From: Siphonodentalium dalli
Lineage: Eukaryota; Mollusca; Scaphopoda; Gadilida; Siphonodentaliidae
Length of the DNA stretch: 64,000 nt
Assembly: GCA_032622095.1 (NCBI GenBank)
Contig: CP136064.1
Location: 137,473,954 to 137,537,953, forward strand
Direction: 5' to 3'
The notes under the pieces: model-generated
What the model was told of the DNA's origin: nothing
The model's input: only the letters and a program-made list of their open reading frames with translations
The model's database searches: none
Shown here: one piece after another, positions 1 through 11,611 of the stretch
Position numbering within the stretch: position 1 is the first letter of the stretch
How the letters are laid out: every line of letters starts with the position of its first letter
Translations under genes and position numbers: made by a program

Positions 1-2075
1 CCCTGCTTGACGTCGAACCAGTTTGAGAACACTCCGTTGTATCTAACACAGCACGAAATTCCTGTTAGGACGTTTGCGAATACACGCCAAGGTTTACCTT
101 TCAGACCCTTATTATGTAATTTGTAAAGAAGGCCATTTAACCAGACTGTATCAAAAGCTTTTTGTGCGTCAAGGAAACATGAATATAATTTGCTTGATTG
201 GTGTTTCGTATAGGAGATACACTCTTGCAAAAGGTACGAAGTCGAGAAGGAACTCACGCCCTTCTGAAAACCGTGTTGTAGCGCATTTACATGGCAAATT
301 TGGGGTGTGTTCGCTTCAAGTCTGTTGAGTAGTAATCTTTCGAAGATCTTGTAAACGATAGGGAGGATTGTGATGGCTCTATAGTTATCAAATTTATGTC
401 TGGATTTCGTACCTCCTTTAAAAAGGGGAACCATAACTCCTTTCTTGGCACTAGATGGGATCGATTCAAGTTTAATCATGTGGGTAAATAAGATTGCTAA
501 GTTGTCGAAAAGACGCACACTCCCATATATGACATGCTCATATGAAAGTCCATCACATCCTTGTGCTTTCTTTTTACTGAGCGAAGGTATAATTGCGGTA
601 ATTTCATCACGAGTCACATCGGAGCACAGTAATTTGTCAGTATTAGCCACATTTTGATCATTTGAAAGCTCATAGACAATGTCGTTTACGGAAATGAAGT
701 GATCATTGTTGAAGGACTCGTCTCCAGATGGAGTGTAGATGCCCTCGAAGTAGGCTGCCCATGCATCATTTATTTGTGTTTCGGTACGCAAGATTTGAGA
801 GTTGTGTTCAAAGTAAGTTGGTTGAGATGTGCCTAGTCTGGATTTCATAGAGTTAAACGTGCGAAAGAATCTTTCTTGGTCGATTTCAGCGCAGTGGTCG
901 AGTTTATCATCAGATTCGGACACAAAAGCCGAGACTCTTTGGCGATGGTATTTACGGAATTCTCTTTTGGCATCCTTGTACCTCATAACTGAAATATCAA
1001 GATTTGAATGAATTCTACCAGAATAAATCCAACGTTTACGATATTCACGCATTTCTCTATGGAGATGTTTTAGAGTTTGGTCCCAGTATGGTTTGAGATG
1101 TTTGTTGAATTTTTTACGGGGTATAGTTTGAGCGGATGCCGAATTCATTGCTATAACGAGTTCATCATAGAAACTTTCCAAGGAGCTGTTATCGGATATT
1201 GCCATAGATGGGAGATGTGCGTCAATCGATTCTTGGTAGTTGAGAAGATGTTCATGTGAAGAATCGAGAAGCTCCCACTTGAAACGGACAGGGGTGTTTT
1301 GCATCGGTGCAGAGTGGGTAACAAACTGAAAGTTAAATGATGCAAAAAGTGGTCTATGATTCGATACGTTCAGTGCATCATCATCTAAGACAGACACATT
1401 GATTAGTGAGTGGATGTCATATTCAGACACAAGAATGTGATCGATAATAGAATTCCCATTTCCATTTGCGGATACAAAAGTTGGAATCGAGCTAGGAAGC
1501 CATTGTTTTGAGTTAACTGATCTGAATTTAAGTGGATGGCTATCCATAAAAAATCGGAATGCGTTATTGCGAGAGTCGGTTTTGTCGATGTTACCATTGA
1601 AATCACCCATTAGAATTATTTTTCCTAGGGTGGAGTAACTATTCACGAGATTGGTTAATTTGTCCAAATACTCCTTATAGAAATCGACTGTGTAATTGGA
1701 TGACGGAAGATACACTTGAAATATGTACAAGAACGTGTGATCGGTCATTTGCAATTGAAGTCCAACTAAACGGTCGTCATGTATGTCAAGTAAGGCAACT
1801 CTATTGGCATAGCGTTTATGCCAAAATAGAGCTACGCCCCCTTTGCCCATACCAGGCCCACTGCCCCTTTGAAATGGGAGCCTCTGCGAGTAATCACACA
1901 CAACATGACATGAATAATGATCGCTCAAGGTTTGTAAGAAATGGGCATTGTGGCTGGACAGCCAGTGCTCACTAAGGCCACACACATCAACAGTATCAGT
2001 GTTTAGAATTTTTGACAAGTAGGAACAGCTGGAAAATGCCCCAGTCATATTCCACGAGAATATGGACAAGGCCAT
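1..2075 (-). CDS. LINE ORF2: AP-type endonuclease plus reverse transcriptase, partial (C-terminus outside window)
   Basis: Reading the minus strand from the ATG at 2075 gives 691 codons without a stop, running off the window at position 1. The first ~245 residues form an endonuclease that nicks target DNA. Visible motifs, in order: SWNMTG near the N-terminus, LSEHW (catalytic Glu), YLPSSN, GDFNGN, SIIDHILVS, and SNHRPL, where the usual SDH reads SNH. A linker with KPYW follows, then the RT fingers and palm: KKAQGCDGLSYEH, PLFKGG, NYRAITILP, QHGFQKG and FLDAQKAFDTVWLNGLLYKL, which carries the first catalytic Asp. It ends at FDVKQG, at the start of the conserved block before the YADD motif. The protein would copy its own RNA at the nicked site. 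The start was chosen as the first ATG before the endonuclease. No decay is seen. Confidence 0.92.
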   Translation of the reverse strand, partial: MALSIFSWNMTGAFSSCSYLSKILNTDTVDVCGLSEHWLSSHNAHFLQTLSDHYSCHVVCDYSQRLPFQRGSGPGMGKGGVALFWHKRYANRVALLDIHDDRLVGLQLQMTDHTFLYIFQVYLPSSNYTVDFYKEYLDKLTNLVNSYSTLGKIILMGDFNGNIDKTDSRNNAFRFFMDSHPLKFRSVNSKQWLPSSIPTFVSANGNGNSIIDHILVSEYDIHSLINVSVLDDDALNVSNHRPLFASFNFQFVTHSAPMQNTPVRFKWELLDSSHEHLLNYQESIDAHLPSMAISDNSSLESFYDELVIAMNSASAQTIPRKKFNKHLKPYWDQTLKHLHREMREYRKRWIYSGRIHSNLDISVMRYKDAKREFRKYHRQRVSAFVSESDDKLDHCAEIDQERFFRTFNSMKSRLGTSQPTYFEHNSQILRTETQINDAWAAYFEGIYTPSGDESFNNDHFISVNDIVYELSNDQNVANTDKLLCSDVTRDEITAIIPSLSKKKAQGCDGLSYEHVIYGSVRLFDNLAILFTHMIKLESIPSSAKKGVMVPLFKGGTKSRHKFDNYRAITILPIVYKIFERLLLNRLEANTPQICHVNALQHGFQKGVSSFSTSYLLQECISYTKHQSSKLYSCFLDAQKAFDTVWLNGLLYKLHNKGLKGKPWRVFANVLTGISCCVRYNGVFSNWFDVKQ

Positions 2076-2247
2076 AATGCTGACACAGAGAATGCGAAAA
2101 TACGAGTGACGTAACATCGTATGGATCTCGAGAGTAAGCTGCACAATCACTTATCGCGCACAGAGCTGTTATTTACAGCGGTACATGAAAACAGTTCACA
2201 AATCAGTGGGCAAAAGTTATTGGATGTTACAATAATCCAAGTAAAGT

Positions 2248-3573
2248 TCAAGGCATCGAAGCTCGCTTGTACTTCCCGTACTGCCACTCTGACAGCCACG
2301 GGCGACAGTAAACTCCTTTGGGCCAAAAGAAGGGGTCCATGACCTTGTTTGACTGTTCTTGATCAACGTTGATACGCACGATTAGTTTTTCTCCGTCGCC
2401 ACCTCTGATTCGCCGAACAATGGAGAAGCGAAGACCCCATTCACTTAAACTGTTTTCAATAGATCTAATTGTCACATGGTCAGGGAAATTTGAAACATAG
2501 AATCGTTCAGTTTTAATAGGATTTGGGTTTCGAAGCTTCGCATTGTTAGTGCTCGACTGCCGATTAGATTGTGAATTACTATATCTACTCTTATTGTGGT
2601 CACGTGGCTTGCTGGTGGGATAACGAGGTCGAAAGTCATATCCATCCTCTTCTCCAATATCAAATTCAGAAGCTACACTATGGTTGATAACGTGGGATTC
2701 CAAACTAGATTGTTCGATGTAATTATCCGAGACGTGGTTATCAGTTGAATAAGGTCGCTTAACTTCGGTATACTGATCTTGGATGTACACGTCACTGGTA
2801 TCGTCAATAGCACTGTCACAAATAAATGGAGCTTGGTTGGCACTATTCACGCAATCTGCAGAGTCGGTTTTGATGATGGGAGAGGTTGAGTGGTGTCTGG
2901 TGTCGAGGTGAGCATGATACATAGAGCTATCTGGGCGTATTTGTTCCTTGAATGTAGAGTTATGTGGCAGTGTATCAGAGATTCGAGCGTTTGACGTCAC
3001 GGGCGTTGGATCACGTGTCAGGCCTGTTGCGTTGGTACTTTGCGATAGAGAGGAGTCGGAATGAAAAGTTAGGTTGGAAGCAATTTCATCGATGCGCTTG
3101 TTCATTGAAGCGAATAATTCATTGACTTTGGACTGTGTGTGTTTGAAGCACTCGTCTTTGCAAATAGAGTGGGCTGATTTCTTATATGTATTAAAGTCAT
3201 TGGATATTTTCTTCATTTCAGTTTTATTGTTACCAATAGCGCTACCGCAGTCGTTCAACTTCTTGTCTAGACCGTCCATTGCCCCCAACATCTCAGCGAA
3301 GTCCTTTTTCAGGAATAGCATGTCCGTTTTCATCTTTGCAATTCCGTTTAGGCGGTCATCTTCACTGCGCTCAGCTGACAGTTTCAATTCCTCTTGGGTT
3401 TGTTCAATGGTATTGAATTTCTCATCGTTTTTAATTTGTTCTTCCATAAGACTATCGACGTTGGGGACATGTGGGACGTGGTGCCAGGGGTGGGGATATG
3501 CCCAACTTTTGGCATTTGTAACCAATGTATAAATATTACCCACTCCATGCTTTATCTGATGTATTCCTATCAA
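2248..3573 (-). CDS. LINE ORF1 protein, coiled coil plus C-terminal RNA-binding-like domain
   Basis: 441 codons from the ATG at 3573. A better start may be the ATG at 3447 (MEEQIKNDEKF), because the 42 residues before it are Trp/His/Pro-rich and look like translated 5' UTR. Residues ~45-160 are rich in Lys, Glu, Asp and Leu with heptad-like spacing, consistent with a trimerising coiled coil. Residues ~165-345 are Ser/Thr/Asn/His-rich and probably disordered. Residues ~355-430 contain ERFYVSNFPDHVT and WPKGVYCRPW, which resemble the RRM-like fold at the C-terminus of many LINE ORF1 proteins. I see no CCHC zinc knuckle. The role by family is a nucleic-acid chaperone that coats LINE RNA. It lies 172 nt upstream of ORF2 in another frame. 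Confidence 0.85.
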   Translation of the reverse strand: MIGIHQIKHGVGNIYTLVTNAKSWAYPHPWHHVPHVPNVDSLMEEQIKNDEKFNTIEQTQEELKLSAERSEDDRLNGIAKMKTDMLFLKKDFAEMLGAMDGLDKKLNDCGSAIGNNKTEMKKISNDFNTYKKSAHSICKDECFKHTQSKVNELFASMNKRIDEIASNLTFHSDSSLSQSTNATGLTRDPTPVTSNARISDTLPHNSTFKEQIRPDSSMYHAHLDTRHHSTSPIIKTDSADCVNSANQAPFICDSAIDDTSDVYIQDQYTEVKRPYSTDNHVSDNYIEQSSLESHVINHSVASEFDIGEEDGYDFRPRYPTSKPRDHNKSRYSNSQSNRQSSTNNAKLRNPNPIKTERFYVSNFPDHVTIRSIENSLSEWGLRFSIVRRIRGGDGEKLIVRINVDQEQSNKVMDPFFWPKGVYCRPWLSEWQYGKYKRASMP

Positions 3574-3834
3574 TTAATTAGTTGGCCTGGGGCTCACCAA
3601 GCTACCAACTAAAATAGTTTGCTGTGTTACCCAGTACATTTAGAGCGGTTTGGCAGAAGGGCGGCCTGCTATTAACATGCTGTTGTCAAGCCCCCCCCCC
3701 CCGAATCCGTTGTCCGCGCGCCCCTGATAGCAAGGGTTTCAGGTCTATGACAATGTGGGTTGGAATAAATATGGTAATATGTGTGAAAAAAATGGATGTG
3801 GCCACAGGCGTTTGAACTTTGAGATGTTACCACC
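3574..3834. other. No gene seen; poly-C run
   Basis: Sequence upstream of the LINE. It holds a homopolymer C run at about 3690-3703 and nothing coding that I can support. Part may be LINE 5' UTR. Confidence 0.5.
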
Positions 3835-4265
3835 CTCCCCAATTTTTTTCTAACTTTTCAACATTTTAGAATTTTCAATAACTTAAACTAATGTTTTGTC
3901 AGCCATGAAATGCCTAACTGTTGAACATTTTGGTCAAAGTTAAGGGGTGGGACAATCTTACCCGCATGTCCCTGACAGTAATTATTGCCCAGTCTAGGAG
4001 GATGTGGGTAACAGATAATTAGGGTATTCGCAACATTGATGTGGCAATAGGGCTCGAGGTATTTCCCTTCCCCCAAACTTTTCAACATTTTGAATTTTAA
4101 GGCAACAACTGTTTGAGATTATTTCGATAGTTTACATTTTCAAATTTCTAATGAATATCGTGGCAACAATGGAATGCATAACTGTTGAACTTGTGTGTCA
4201 TTATTATTATGGGGTGAGCTAATTTCAACATTTGGAATTTCAATAACATAAGTTGCATATATTTC
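3835..4265. repeat. Degenerate tandem repeat, about 200-bp unit
   Basis: The phrases 'cttttcaacattttagaatt' (3854), 'cttttcaacattttgaattt' (4078) and 'tttcaacatttggaatttca' (4222) recur. A second shared phrase is 'atgcctaactgttgaac' (3909) and 'atgcataactgttgaac' (4172). This points to two to three diverged tandem copies. Unit boundaries are uncertain. Confidence 0.6.
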
Positions 4266-6077
4266 AGGCATAGCTTATTGAGATAGTCTGGAAGTTTAGG
4301 TTCCCAACATATGTGTGATATTTTGAGTACATTATATTATTTTTTACAAAGATTATATAATAGCTATGTAATGGTCATGTGTTGGATTTCGAACTCAGTA
4401 TCGAAGGGAGAGCAAATGAAACTTAGTCAAGTTGGGAAAACATAGGTTCACTGGTGGTTGCAGTTTTTCCCCATCAACCAACGAATGCTCTTTGTGTCCA
4501 AGTCCCTGACATATTACCTCCCCCCCCGTTATCAAACCCCCGTTCTACATATCCAATCCGATTTGTCACCAAATGCTGAGTTCAATAATAAAGCATGTTT
4601 TCAAACAGCTGTTTAATAATCATCGTACCAGTAAACGGGCATTGAAACACAAACGCGCTTTATCGTTGATGATACGGCTGACAATTCAAAACCTGCGAAA
4701 AATAATTACTCGATATCTTGCGAAGCTACTACTATACGTTCAGTTTGGTAGAAATTGACACGGACGAGAGTGAGCAGTACGTAGGCATAGTTAGCAAGTT
4801 TTGAGAAGATGTGACCAATTGGTTGATTGAGACCTACCGGCGTCGGTGTTTTCAGCACATGCTCAAGTCCTTCCAACTCATGAATTCCTCGAAACCAGTA
4901 TAGGTATCTATTATGTATCGCATGCAAAGGTATGGTAACTTGATACTATCGGGAACCATTCGAATAATCAAAGTACCACATGCATACATATGGTACATAT
5001 ACTATTGACAACTGGCCAAATAATTAAAAGTACTCTCGTATTTTCAAATGCATGCATGTACGAATTTCCCGGATTGGTCTGGTTCTTATCAACAGGTGTA
5101 CATTATGTGACAATGTCAAATGCATAGAGAAATTGCAATGGGGTAACGTTATTCTCTGTTTTTTCATGCTATCCTGTTTCTGGATCTGGAAATTTGTTTA
5201 TAAGCTACGGTACTACAAGCGGATTCGATCAAGGTCTACTAGTCTGTCGAAACCAACAACGGCTTGGGAATAGGAACTTACATGTACCAGTATTCCAGCA
5301 TGGTGTTGCACGTCGTTATATTGTGAATATTGTTGCACGTCTGACATCAACGCGACCGACATAACACAATGTACGACATGAATTCATCAGTTGATGGTTA
5401 CTGACTTGGATGGAAATTCTTACTTGTCCTGTGTTGTGCATTCAATCAGATGCCAAAACTCGCCATTAATCGGTTTATCGATAATCGGCATTGGAAGGAT
5501 ATGTATACTTCTTGTTATTGCAGTTACATCTGATACATCAGTAATTAATCAAAATGATAACCCATGCAAATGGTATATTTAAGATATTCAAGGAGGTGAA
5601 TATAAAATGGTTTCTCTTCCGATATGACTTTTTCAGAAGAATTGTCAATGAATGGCCTACAAAACAGTTGCTTCATACAAGCAAAGTTCCTGCATACATA
5701 TATGCATGACCCATGAGAACACTGAATCCAGTCCATGACACATTATGGAAATATTATATTTCATATAATATGTTGGGTTTCGTATAAATAAATTAATCTG
5801 TATGGATCCACGAGTTTAATTTCTCCCAGAAAAATAATTCCGACATATATGCAAGAAGCGGCATACATATGAGCATAGATACAAATAAGCTTAGTAATTG
5901 CTCATTTCATAACATGTCAGCAGATATAATTAATTGCTGTATTGAATTTATATACTAAGAACAGTATCACAGACTAATTAGAACCGGCATGCAAAAACGC
6001 CATATTCTTTCTGATGTGATATTTTCTATCATCATGCACGGAGTTACCTCTATATATAATATTACTGGTACGTATAT
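4266..6077. other. No gene recognised
   Basis: AT-rich sequence with a short poly-C run near 4521. Only short open frames (below 75 codons) with no recognisable motif. I see nothing else I can support. Confidence 0.5.
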
Positions 6078-7515
6078 ATTTTTGTGACATAAGCAAAGCC
6101 TTTGGCAAGGTTTGGCACAGAGGTCTTCTGTTTAAGCTTATGAAACTTGGAATAAAGGGTAAAATATATGAACTAATTTCATTTTATCTTGAATGTCGTC
6201 AACAGAGAGTTATAATCGATAATGCTAGTTCTGACTGGAATTTTTTTCCGCAGCTGTGCCTCAAGGTTAAATATTGGGCCCATTGTTATTCCCGATTTAC
6301 ACTAACGACATAACCGAAAATATCACGTGCAACATACGTCTATTTGCTGACGATATACCAATATATCTATGTGTCGAGAATCCTGTTTTAGCAGCTGAAA
6401 TAATTAATAGAGACATTGCGACTATTGTCGAATGATCCCAAAATGCTTGTAAAATTGAATCCCACCAAAACTGAAGCTTTAATGATATCGAAGAAATCTA
6501 CAAATATAGTTCACCCACCCCTAATCATGGCTGGTTCTCACATAACTGAAGTAGAAAATCACAGACATCTTGGTCTCACTTTTGACAACATCGGTTCATG
6601 GAAATCTCACACAAATAACATAACTGATAGGGCATGGACAAAGGTAAATATAATTAGAAAGCACAAATTCAGACAGAGCAGAAATACCCTTGAAAATATA
6701 TATCTTGCTTTTGTTAGGCCCACCCTTGAATATGCATCACCAGTATGGGATAACACACCAACATATATGAGCGATTATATCGAAGATATACAGTATGAAA
6801 TGGCACGAATAATCACTGGGGCCACGAGAAGTACCAGCGATCACAACCAAATGTGTACTATTAGAAACCGGTTAGGAAGCAAAACAGAAAAATTGTTCCA
6901 TTTTTTTCAAAATGACTAGTAACCAAGCTCCGTCTTATCTACCAAACACGATTTCTCCCGATTCCGCTTCATATGGTTACAATTTTACTATTTTAAGCAT
7001 GTTAGTATCCACCGCCTGGCAACAATAGAGACATTTACATGAATACTTTTCTGCCTTCGGCTACACGAGCATGAAATAGTTTATCGAATTCAATAAAATC
7101 GTCAAACACACTTGAAGACTTTATTATAAAGCGTAAATTAAACAATGACCGTGTGAAAAATGCAAATTTTTATCTCCAGTCTTATTCCAAGAAAGGCCAA
7201 ATATATCATACTCGTATTAGATTAGGTTGCAGCAACCTGAACCGTGACCTTGTTATTAATCACTTGACATAATCACCATTGTGTCAATGCGGTAGTTTTT
7301 AAACAGAATCAGCTTACCATTTCTTCTTCCGATGCTCTCTTTACGCCATAATTAGATCAGATCTTCTAAGTATCTTACCCGTAAGTATGATAACAACCGA
7401 TGTTCTATTGTAAGGATCTCACGAACTTCCAAAAAGATTAAATTCCGAAATATTCTTGGCGGTACAGAAGTTTATTTTATATAGTTGCTGTTTCTCATAG
7501 ATCACTTCAGGTGAC
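6078..7515 (+). pseudogene. Decayed LINE reverse transcriptase, 5'-truncated
   Basis: Starts inside the RT palm (CDISKAFGKVWHRGLL, ~6084-6131). It continues past a frame change to LGPLLFPIYTND and LFADDIPIY (catalytic Asp pair), then the thumb in an open stretch 6416-6919: NPTKTEALMISKK, HRHLGLTFD, FVRPTLEYASPVWD. Beyond a stop at 6919 the tail is still readable with breaks: HTRIRLGCSNLN near 7198, PLCQCGS near 7274, and a His/Cys-rich finger. This order is that of CR1-type LINEs. Everything upstream of the RT palm is missing, as expected for 5'-truncated integration. At least three frame disruptions make it non-functional. A 3' UTR may extend to the AATAAA at 7941. Confidence 0.85.
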
Positions 7516-7654
7516 ACGGCTAGATTTCATTTGCATGAGCCGCCTTTTCTCCTCCGTGGTCGTAACGCATTCGTGCAAGTGAGTTCCCCACTGAACGGAT
7601 GTTGTTGTGTTGTTTTGTATCGAATGTATGTTGTGTCAAAACCTCGCTCTCCCA

Positions 7655-7705
7655 CTCTCTCACTCACTCTCTCTCTCTCTCTTTCACTTTCTCTCTCCCC
7701 CTCAC
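7655..7705 (+). repeat. CT-rich microsatellite
   Basis: Imperfect (CT)n run with 'ctctctctctctctttcact' and flanking CTC-rich sequence. The small open frames across it are low-complexity by-products. Confidence 0.8.
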
Positions 7706-9898
7706 CCTTAACTCACGTGTTACAATGTTATATCCATATATCAATCCTAAACATGTAAATACATTCCAATCAAACAAAACTATATATCCCGTCTGCTTTA
7801 CCTCAAGTGATATTTCTGATGTAACATTTGTTCCACAAGGAGAGGACTTTAAAAAAGCATTTTGCTTGTTGTCCAATCCTCTTCCTAAGTCTTTATGTAT
7901 CTACATGTTTATTGTGTTTGTGTGATATGTTTGATTTTTGAAATAAATATTGTTTACACCAACAGTTAGTGCAATTTCGTGATTGTTTCCGTCTATTTTT
8001 TGTCGTATACAATCATTACAATTACTATGAGTAGATACAATTTGTCTTTAACATACTCGGAGAATTACATGTACCTGATATTTGTTTAAAATTTCACACA
8101 AAAACTATCAAAAATAACAAAGTTTAACTTTATATACGCGTGTTATCGACCCGCTGTAAATCTCTTTTGGTATGCATGCGGTTTTCCGCCCACGTGTTAT
8201 TGTTTGGGGAATTTATATCCCATGGTGCATCATTCTCGCTATCCGTAAAAATATGTTCCTCTGATGTCATAATGTTATTGCGAAATCCCCGTCTAAATCC
8301 GGTGAGAGTCTAGAACTAAGCGTACGATTGGCCTAAAAGCTAACACGTGACTATGTGCGCATTTCGTCTGCATTTTATTTAACAACAACTTTCATTTTAC
8401 GAAAATGATGGCGAGGAAAGCCAAAACAATTCAACAATTTTGCAAAACGAAGAAAAGAACTATAGACGCTAGAGATATAACAGATGGTAGGAGGCTGAAT
8501 TCGGTGAATAATTACGCAAATAGGCGAAGTTTGATCCCGATTCCACCATTGACATTGAGAAATTGAATGTCATTCACTCATTGTCAACTGTTAAATTCAA
8601 GTGAAAGCCACGCTGTGAACGCATAATGGTCGCATACAAATTATAACTGATGGACACGTGTGCTAAATTCAGATACAACAAGTTTACATTTATTTACAAG
8701 CTATAATTCTTAATCGGAGAGTGATGGCCGTCGACTGATTCAGTCAATTTCAGTGATTGACCTCTCGCATGTTGCATTCATTGTTTGCATTTGGCAAGCC
8801 GAATGACTGATTCAAATTCAATTCAATCATTGTGACTTGAGACTGGCAGAGTGCTTGTATTACGGGGCAAAACTAATTCTGACGGAGGGAGAAAGAGACC
8901 ATATACGATCCATGCAGTGTGCATTGGAATTTGGATATCGGAGACAATCGCGTTACAAAAAAAAACTGGAATCGGTCATACTAGTAGACTCATACAAAGG
9001 TTGCAAATTGCTCTCACTAGTCTCAGGGCTAAACATCCCATGTGTGCAGCAGCTTCATCAAAAAAAAATTCAGAGCATATCAACAAAGTTTAACACTTTT
9101 ATAATAATAATACATTATAATACAACTTACTTATTACTTACTTATTATCTGGCTGATGCCCATAGAGATCATATTCCACATACAAAACCCGGGAACTTTT
9201 TTAAGTTTTGACAGGGAACCTTATAAAGTTTAAAAATAACGTGGGGAATGTAAATTTCCTTGTTAATACATGTTGCTTAATAATTTATTCATCGGTACGT
9301 GAAGTTCCCAGCTCGAGATTCCATTATTTACATTACTTTTGACACCGATTCCGCGATAAATATTTATTTTATTCCCTGTAATCAAAGTCGATTAATAAAT
9401 ATTTATTAATTTGAATAAGAATTTCTTGCTCCTTTTTATAGTTATAATAATAGTAATGAGCGTTTCCATTGGATCACCTCTTTCTGGAAACGTTAATCAA
9501 AGTAATAAATTGATAATTATTTTCAGAAAATATGATGTCCAGATATGAACATAATGTACATTCTAATGCACTTAGGCCAATATACCACCGGAAACACCAC
9601 ATATTTGCGGGGGGTTATTCAACAATAACCTGTCGCAATGTATAGTCCGGTTCACCGCTTCAATGTTAGATATTCCTACGCGCCAATATTGCCGTTAGCT
9701 GAATTCCTAATCTCGTCCATGCCCAATCCAGCCGCGCTCACTGTTCTGTTTCTCTCCATGACGTCACCCTTACGCAGTACATGCCGGCGACGTTACGGAG
9801 TAGATGTATAGAGTTGGCGCCCTCGCTATTGACTTCCGTTACTTGCTCGTTGTTATATAAACAAACCAGCGGCGTCGCTTTTGTCGAAAATTGACCGT

Positions 9899-9957
9899 CA
9901 GTACATTCGCCCTGTATACATGTACCTTCAGAAAATACAAAACACCACACCGTTATA
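9899..9957. repeat. Short duplicated segment, copy 1
   Basis: Shares 'cacaccgttat', 'aaaacaccac' and 'attcgcc' in the same order with 10389-10439. Both begin near-identical open stretches on the minus strand, reading into dissimilar tails of ~60 residues. I recognise no protein family. Confidence 0.55.
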
Positions 9958-10388
9958 TCCCACCAATGTCAGTGTCTCGATATCATTTGACCAAATTTCT
10001 TGATATGAAACCGCGACAGACACGGCGTGAAATACATCGCATTGAGTAAACAATTTCCCATTGTTTCAATTCAACTTCAAGATCACGGTAAATTCAAAAC
10101 CGCAATTTGTAAGTGGTAAACATCTGAAAAAGACATCAGGTACATGAAACTAATTGTTGCGCATATTTATTTATATTTGAGGTGGCAATTTTTCATGTTT
10201 ATCCGCATTTTTAGCGATAAGAGCGATGCTAATTGAGGGACTTTATTTATCTAGCGCATTAAATTTAAAATAAAAAGTCGTGAATTGTCCGAGTGTTTTC
10301 TTTGGCCGCACATTTCGTTGATAATTACGAGGCATATGTTTGTCTAAATAACGTTTATAAGTTCGTCGCCCATTAACTAAATTTGCCA

Positions 10389-10439
10389 CAGTATATTCGC
10401 CATGTAGCTTTCCGAAATCACAAAACACCACACCGTTAT
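10389..10439. repeat. Short duplicated segment, copy 2
   Basis: Partner of 9899-9957, about 490 bp away in direct orientation. The minus-strand open stretch 10431-10243 starts inside it (GKLHGEYTVANLVNGR). Not recognised. Confidence 0.55.
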
Positions 10440-11224
10440 CCCCTAAATTACATGCATCTATCAGCTTATTGTGACCACAATAATGTGGTAACAGTGAACA
10501 CGGTCAAAGCTTAAAGTGCCATACAATGTTCAGGCGTATAATTAGACCAACGTGATGCTTCAAATATCTTTGCCATATTTCTGAGATCAGTACACAGTAC
10601 CCGAATGTCGATAAACACAAAATATCCGCTCGACGACTCTAGATACTTTGAAGAAAACAAATCAACGCTCTTTGTGTTGACAATATTAATATCAGGGTCC
10701 GTACATCCTGGTGTAAAACACTGAATGTATATATCAACCTACTTTGATCAACCGAAATGTGACAAAAGCAAATAATCTCTATAGGTCAAAGTTTAGGGTT
10801 GAACATAACATACAACTTTAAATTTCATCTTCAAATTAATACACCTCCTAATTTTCGCTAATATACCGATACACATAACTTCATTTCCTGTAAACACTTT
10901 TTTATATTATATAATTAATTAAACAAATGCTAGAAAACAATGGAATTCTATATTAATTTGAAATAAAATATTTTTAGTTGAGAAATTATATTTACTTAAG
11001 AAAGAAATTTTTTGACTATGGTCTCTATTATTTTTTTAGAAAAGATTTCTAGCAAAGTTGTGATTGCTTGAGTAATATCCTGTTCTTTTTGTTACTGCTT
11101 TGAAAATTAAATTCTTGCTTAATAGAAAGAGTGTTTTCTGGCTCTATACAAATGTACTTTTAATATATCCATATTATACTATTTAAAAAATAATTCCACT
11201 GCAGCAGGTTATTTAGTTATAAAC

Positions 11225-11610
11225 ACATTTTATAACTAAACACATTTACCTAAACTATTATCATAGGCACATGCATCTAAACATATTGCATAAACGCAGA
11301 TACCTAAACACATTGACATGTTTATGAAAGGCTTGTTTAGATTACTAACGTATCCATGCTATATTCATCTGCAACATGCCCAGAAATGCGTGCATGTGTT
11401 TATTAGCGAAATGCATGAATGCGCTTTGTTTTAAACACAACGTTTATATATTAAACGTGTCGTTAAGTTATAAACACGTTTGCCTAACCATGTCAATGTG
11501 TCTGTAGCCTAAACGCTTAATGATTGTGTTTATGTTTTAAACGTCAACACGTTTAATTAAACTAACAAAATGGTGTTATTCATGTCAGAAACATAAACAC
11601 TTGTTTTACA
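11225..11610. repeat. Region dense in TAAACAC / GTGTTTA words
   Basis: The word 'taaacac' or its complement 'gtgttta', and close variants such as 'taaacgt' and 'cctaaac', occur many times on both strands (for example 11236, 11308, 11432, 11457, 11528, 11593). Spacing is irregular. It directly precedes the SLC6 exon. It could be a decayed minisatellite. I see no fixed unit. Confidence 0.4.
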
Positions 11611-11611
11611 G

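Larger units (their letters stand above)
1..3573 (-). mobile_element. Non-LTR retrotransposon (LINE) with ORF1 and ORF2, cut by window edge
   Basis: Two non-overlapping open frames on the minus strand make a two-ORF LINE: ORF1 (3573 or 3447 down to 2248), a 172-nt gap, then ORF2 (2075 down past position 1). ORF2 carries an apurinic-type endonuclease followed by reverse transcriptase, the order found in CR1/L2/Jockey-group LINEs. I assign it to that broad group only by domain order and RT motifs such as FLDAQKAFDTVW. I found no frameshift or stop in either frame, so this copy looks young or under selection. The 5' boundary is not defined. The 3' end lies outside the window. Confidence 0.9.
7960..11224. 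other. No gene recognised
   Basis: Mostly AT-rich. A 53-codon frame begins with two ATGs at 8405 and has a basic N-terminus, but nothing confirms it. A short duplicated segment lies at 9899 and 10389 and is listed separately. I found no convincing earlier exon of the SLC6 gene here. Confidence 0.45.

Noticed and set aside
7531-7925. 75- and 108-codon frames over the CT tract
   Set aside because: Low-complexity Leu/Ser runs from a CT microsatellite downstream of a dead LINE.
8405-8566. 53-codon frame with a basic, PCNA-box-like start (TIQQFCKTKKR)
   Set aside because: Too short, lacks the second aromatic residue of the motif, and has no supporting splice or homology evidence.
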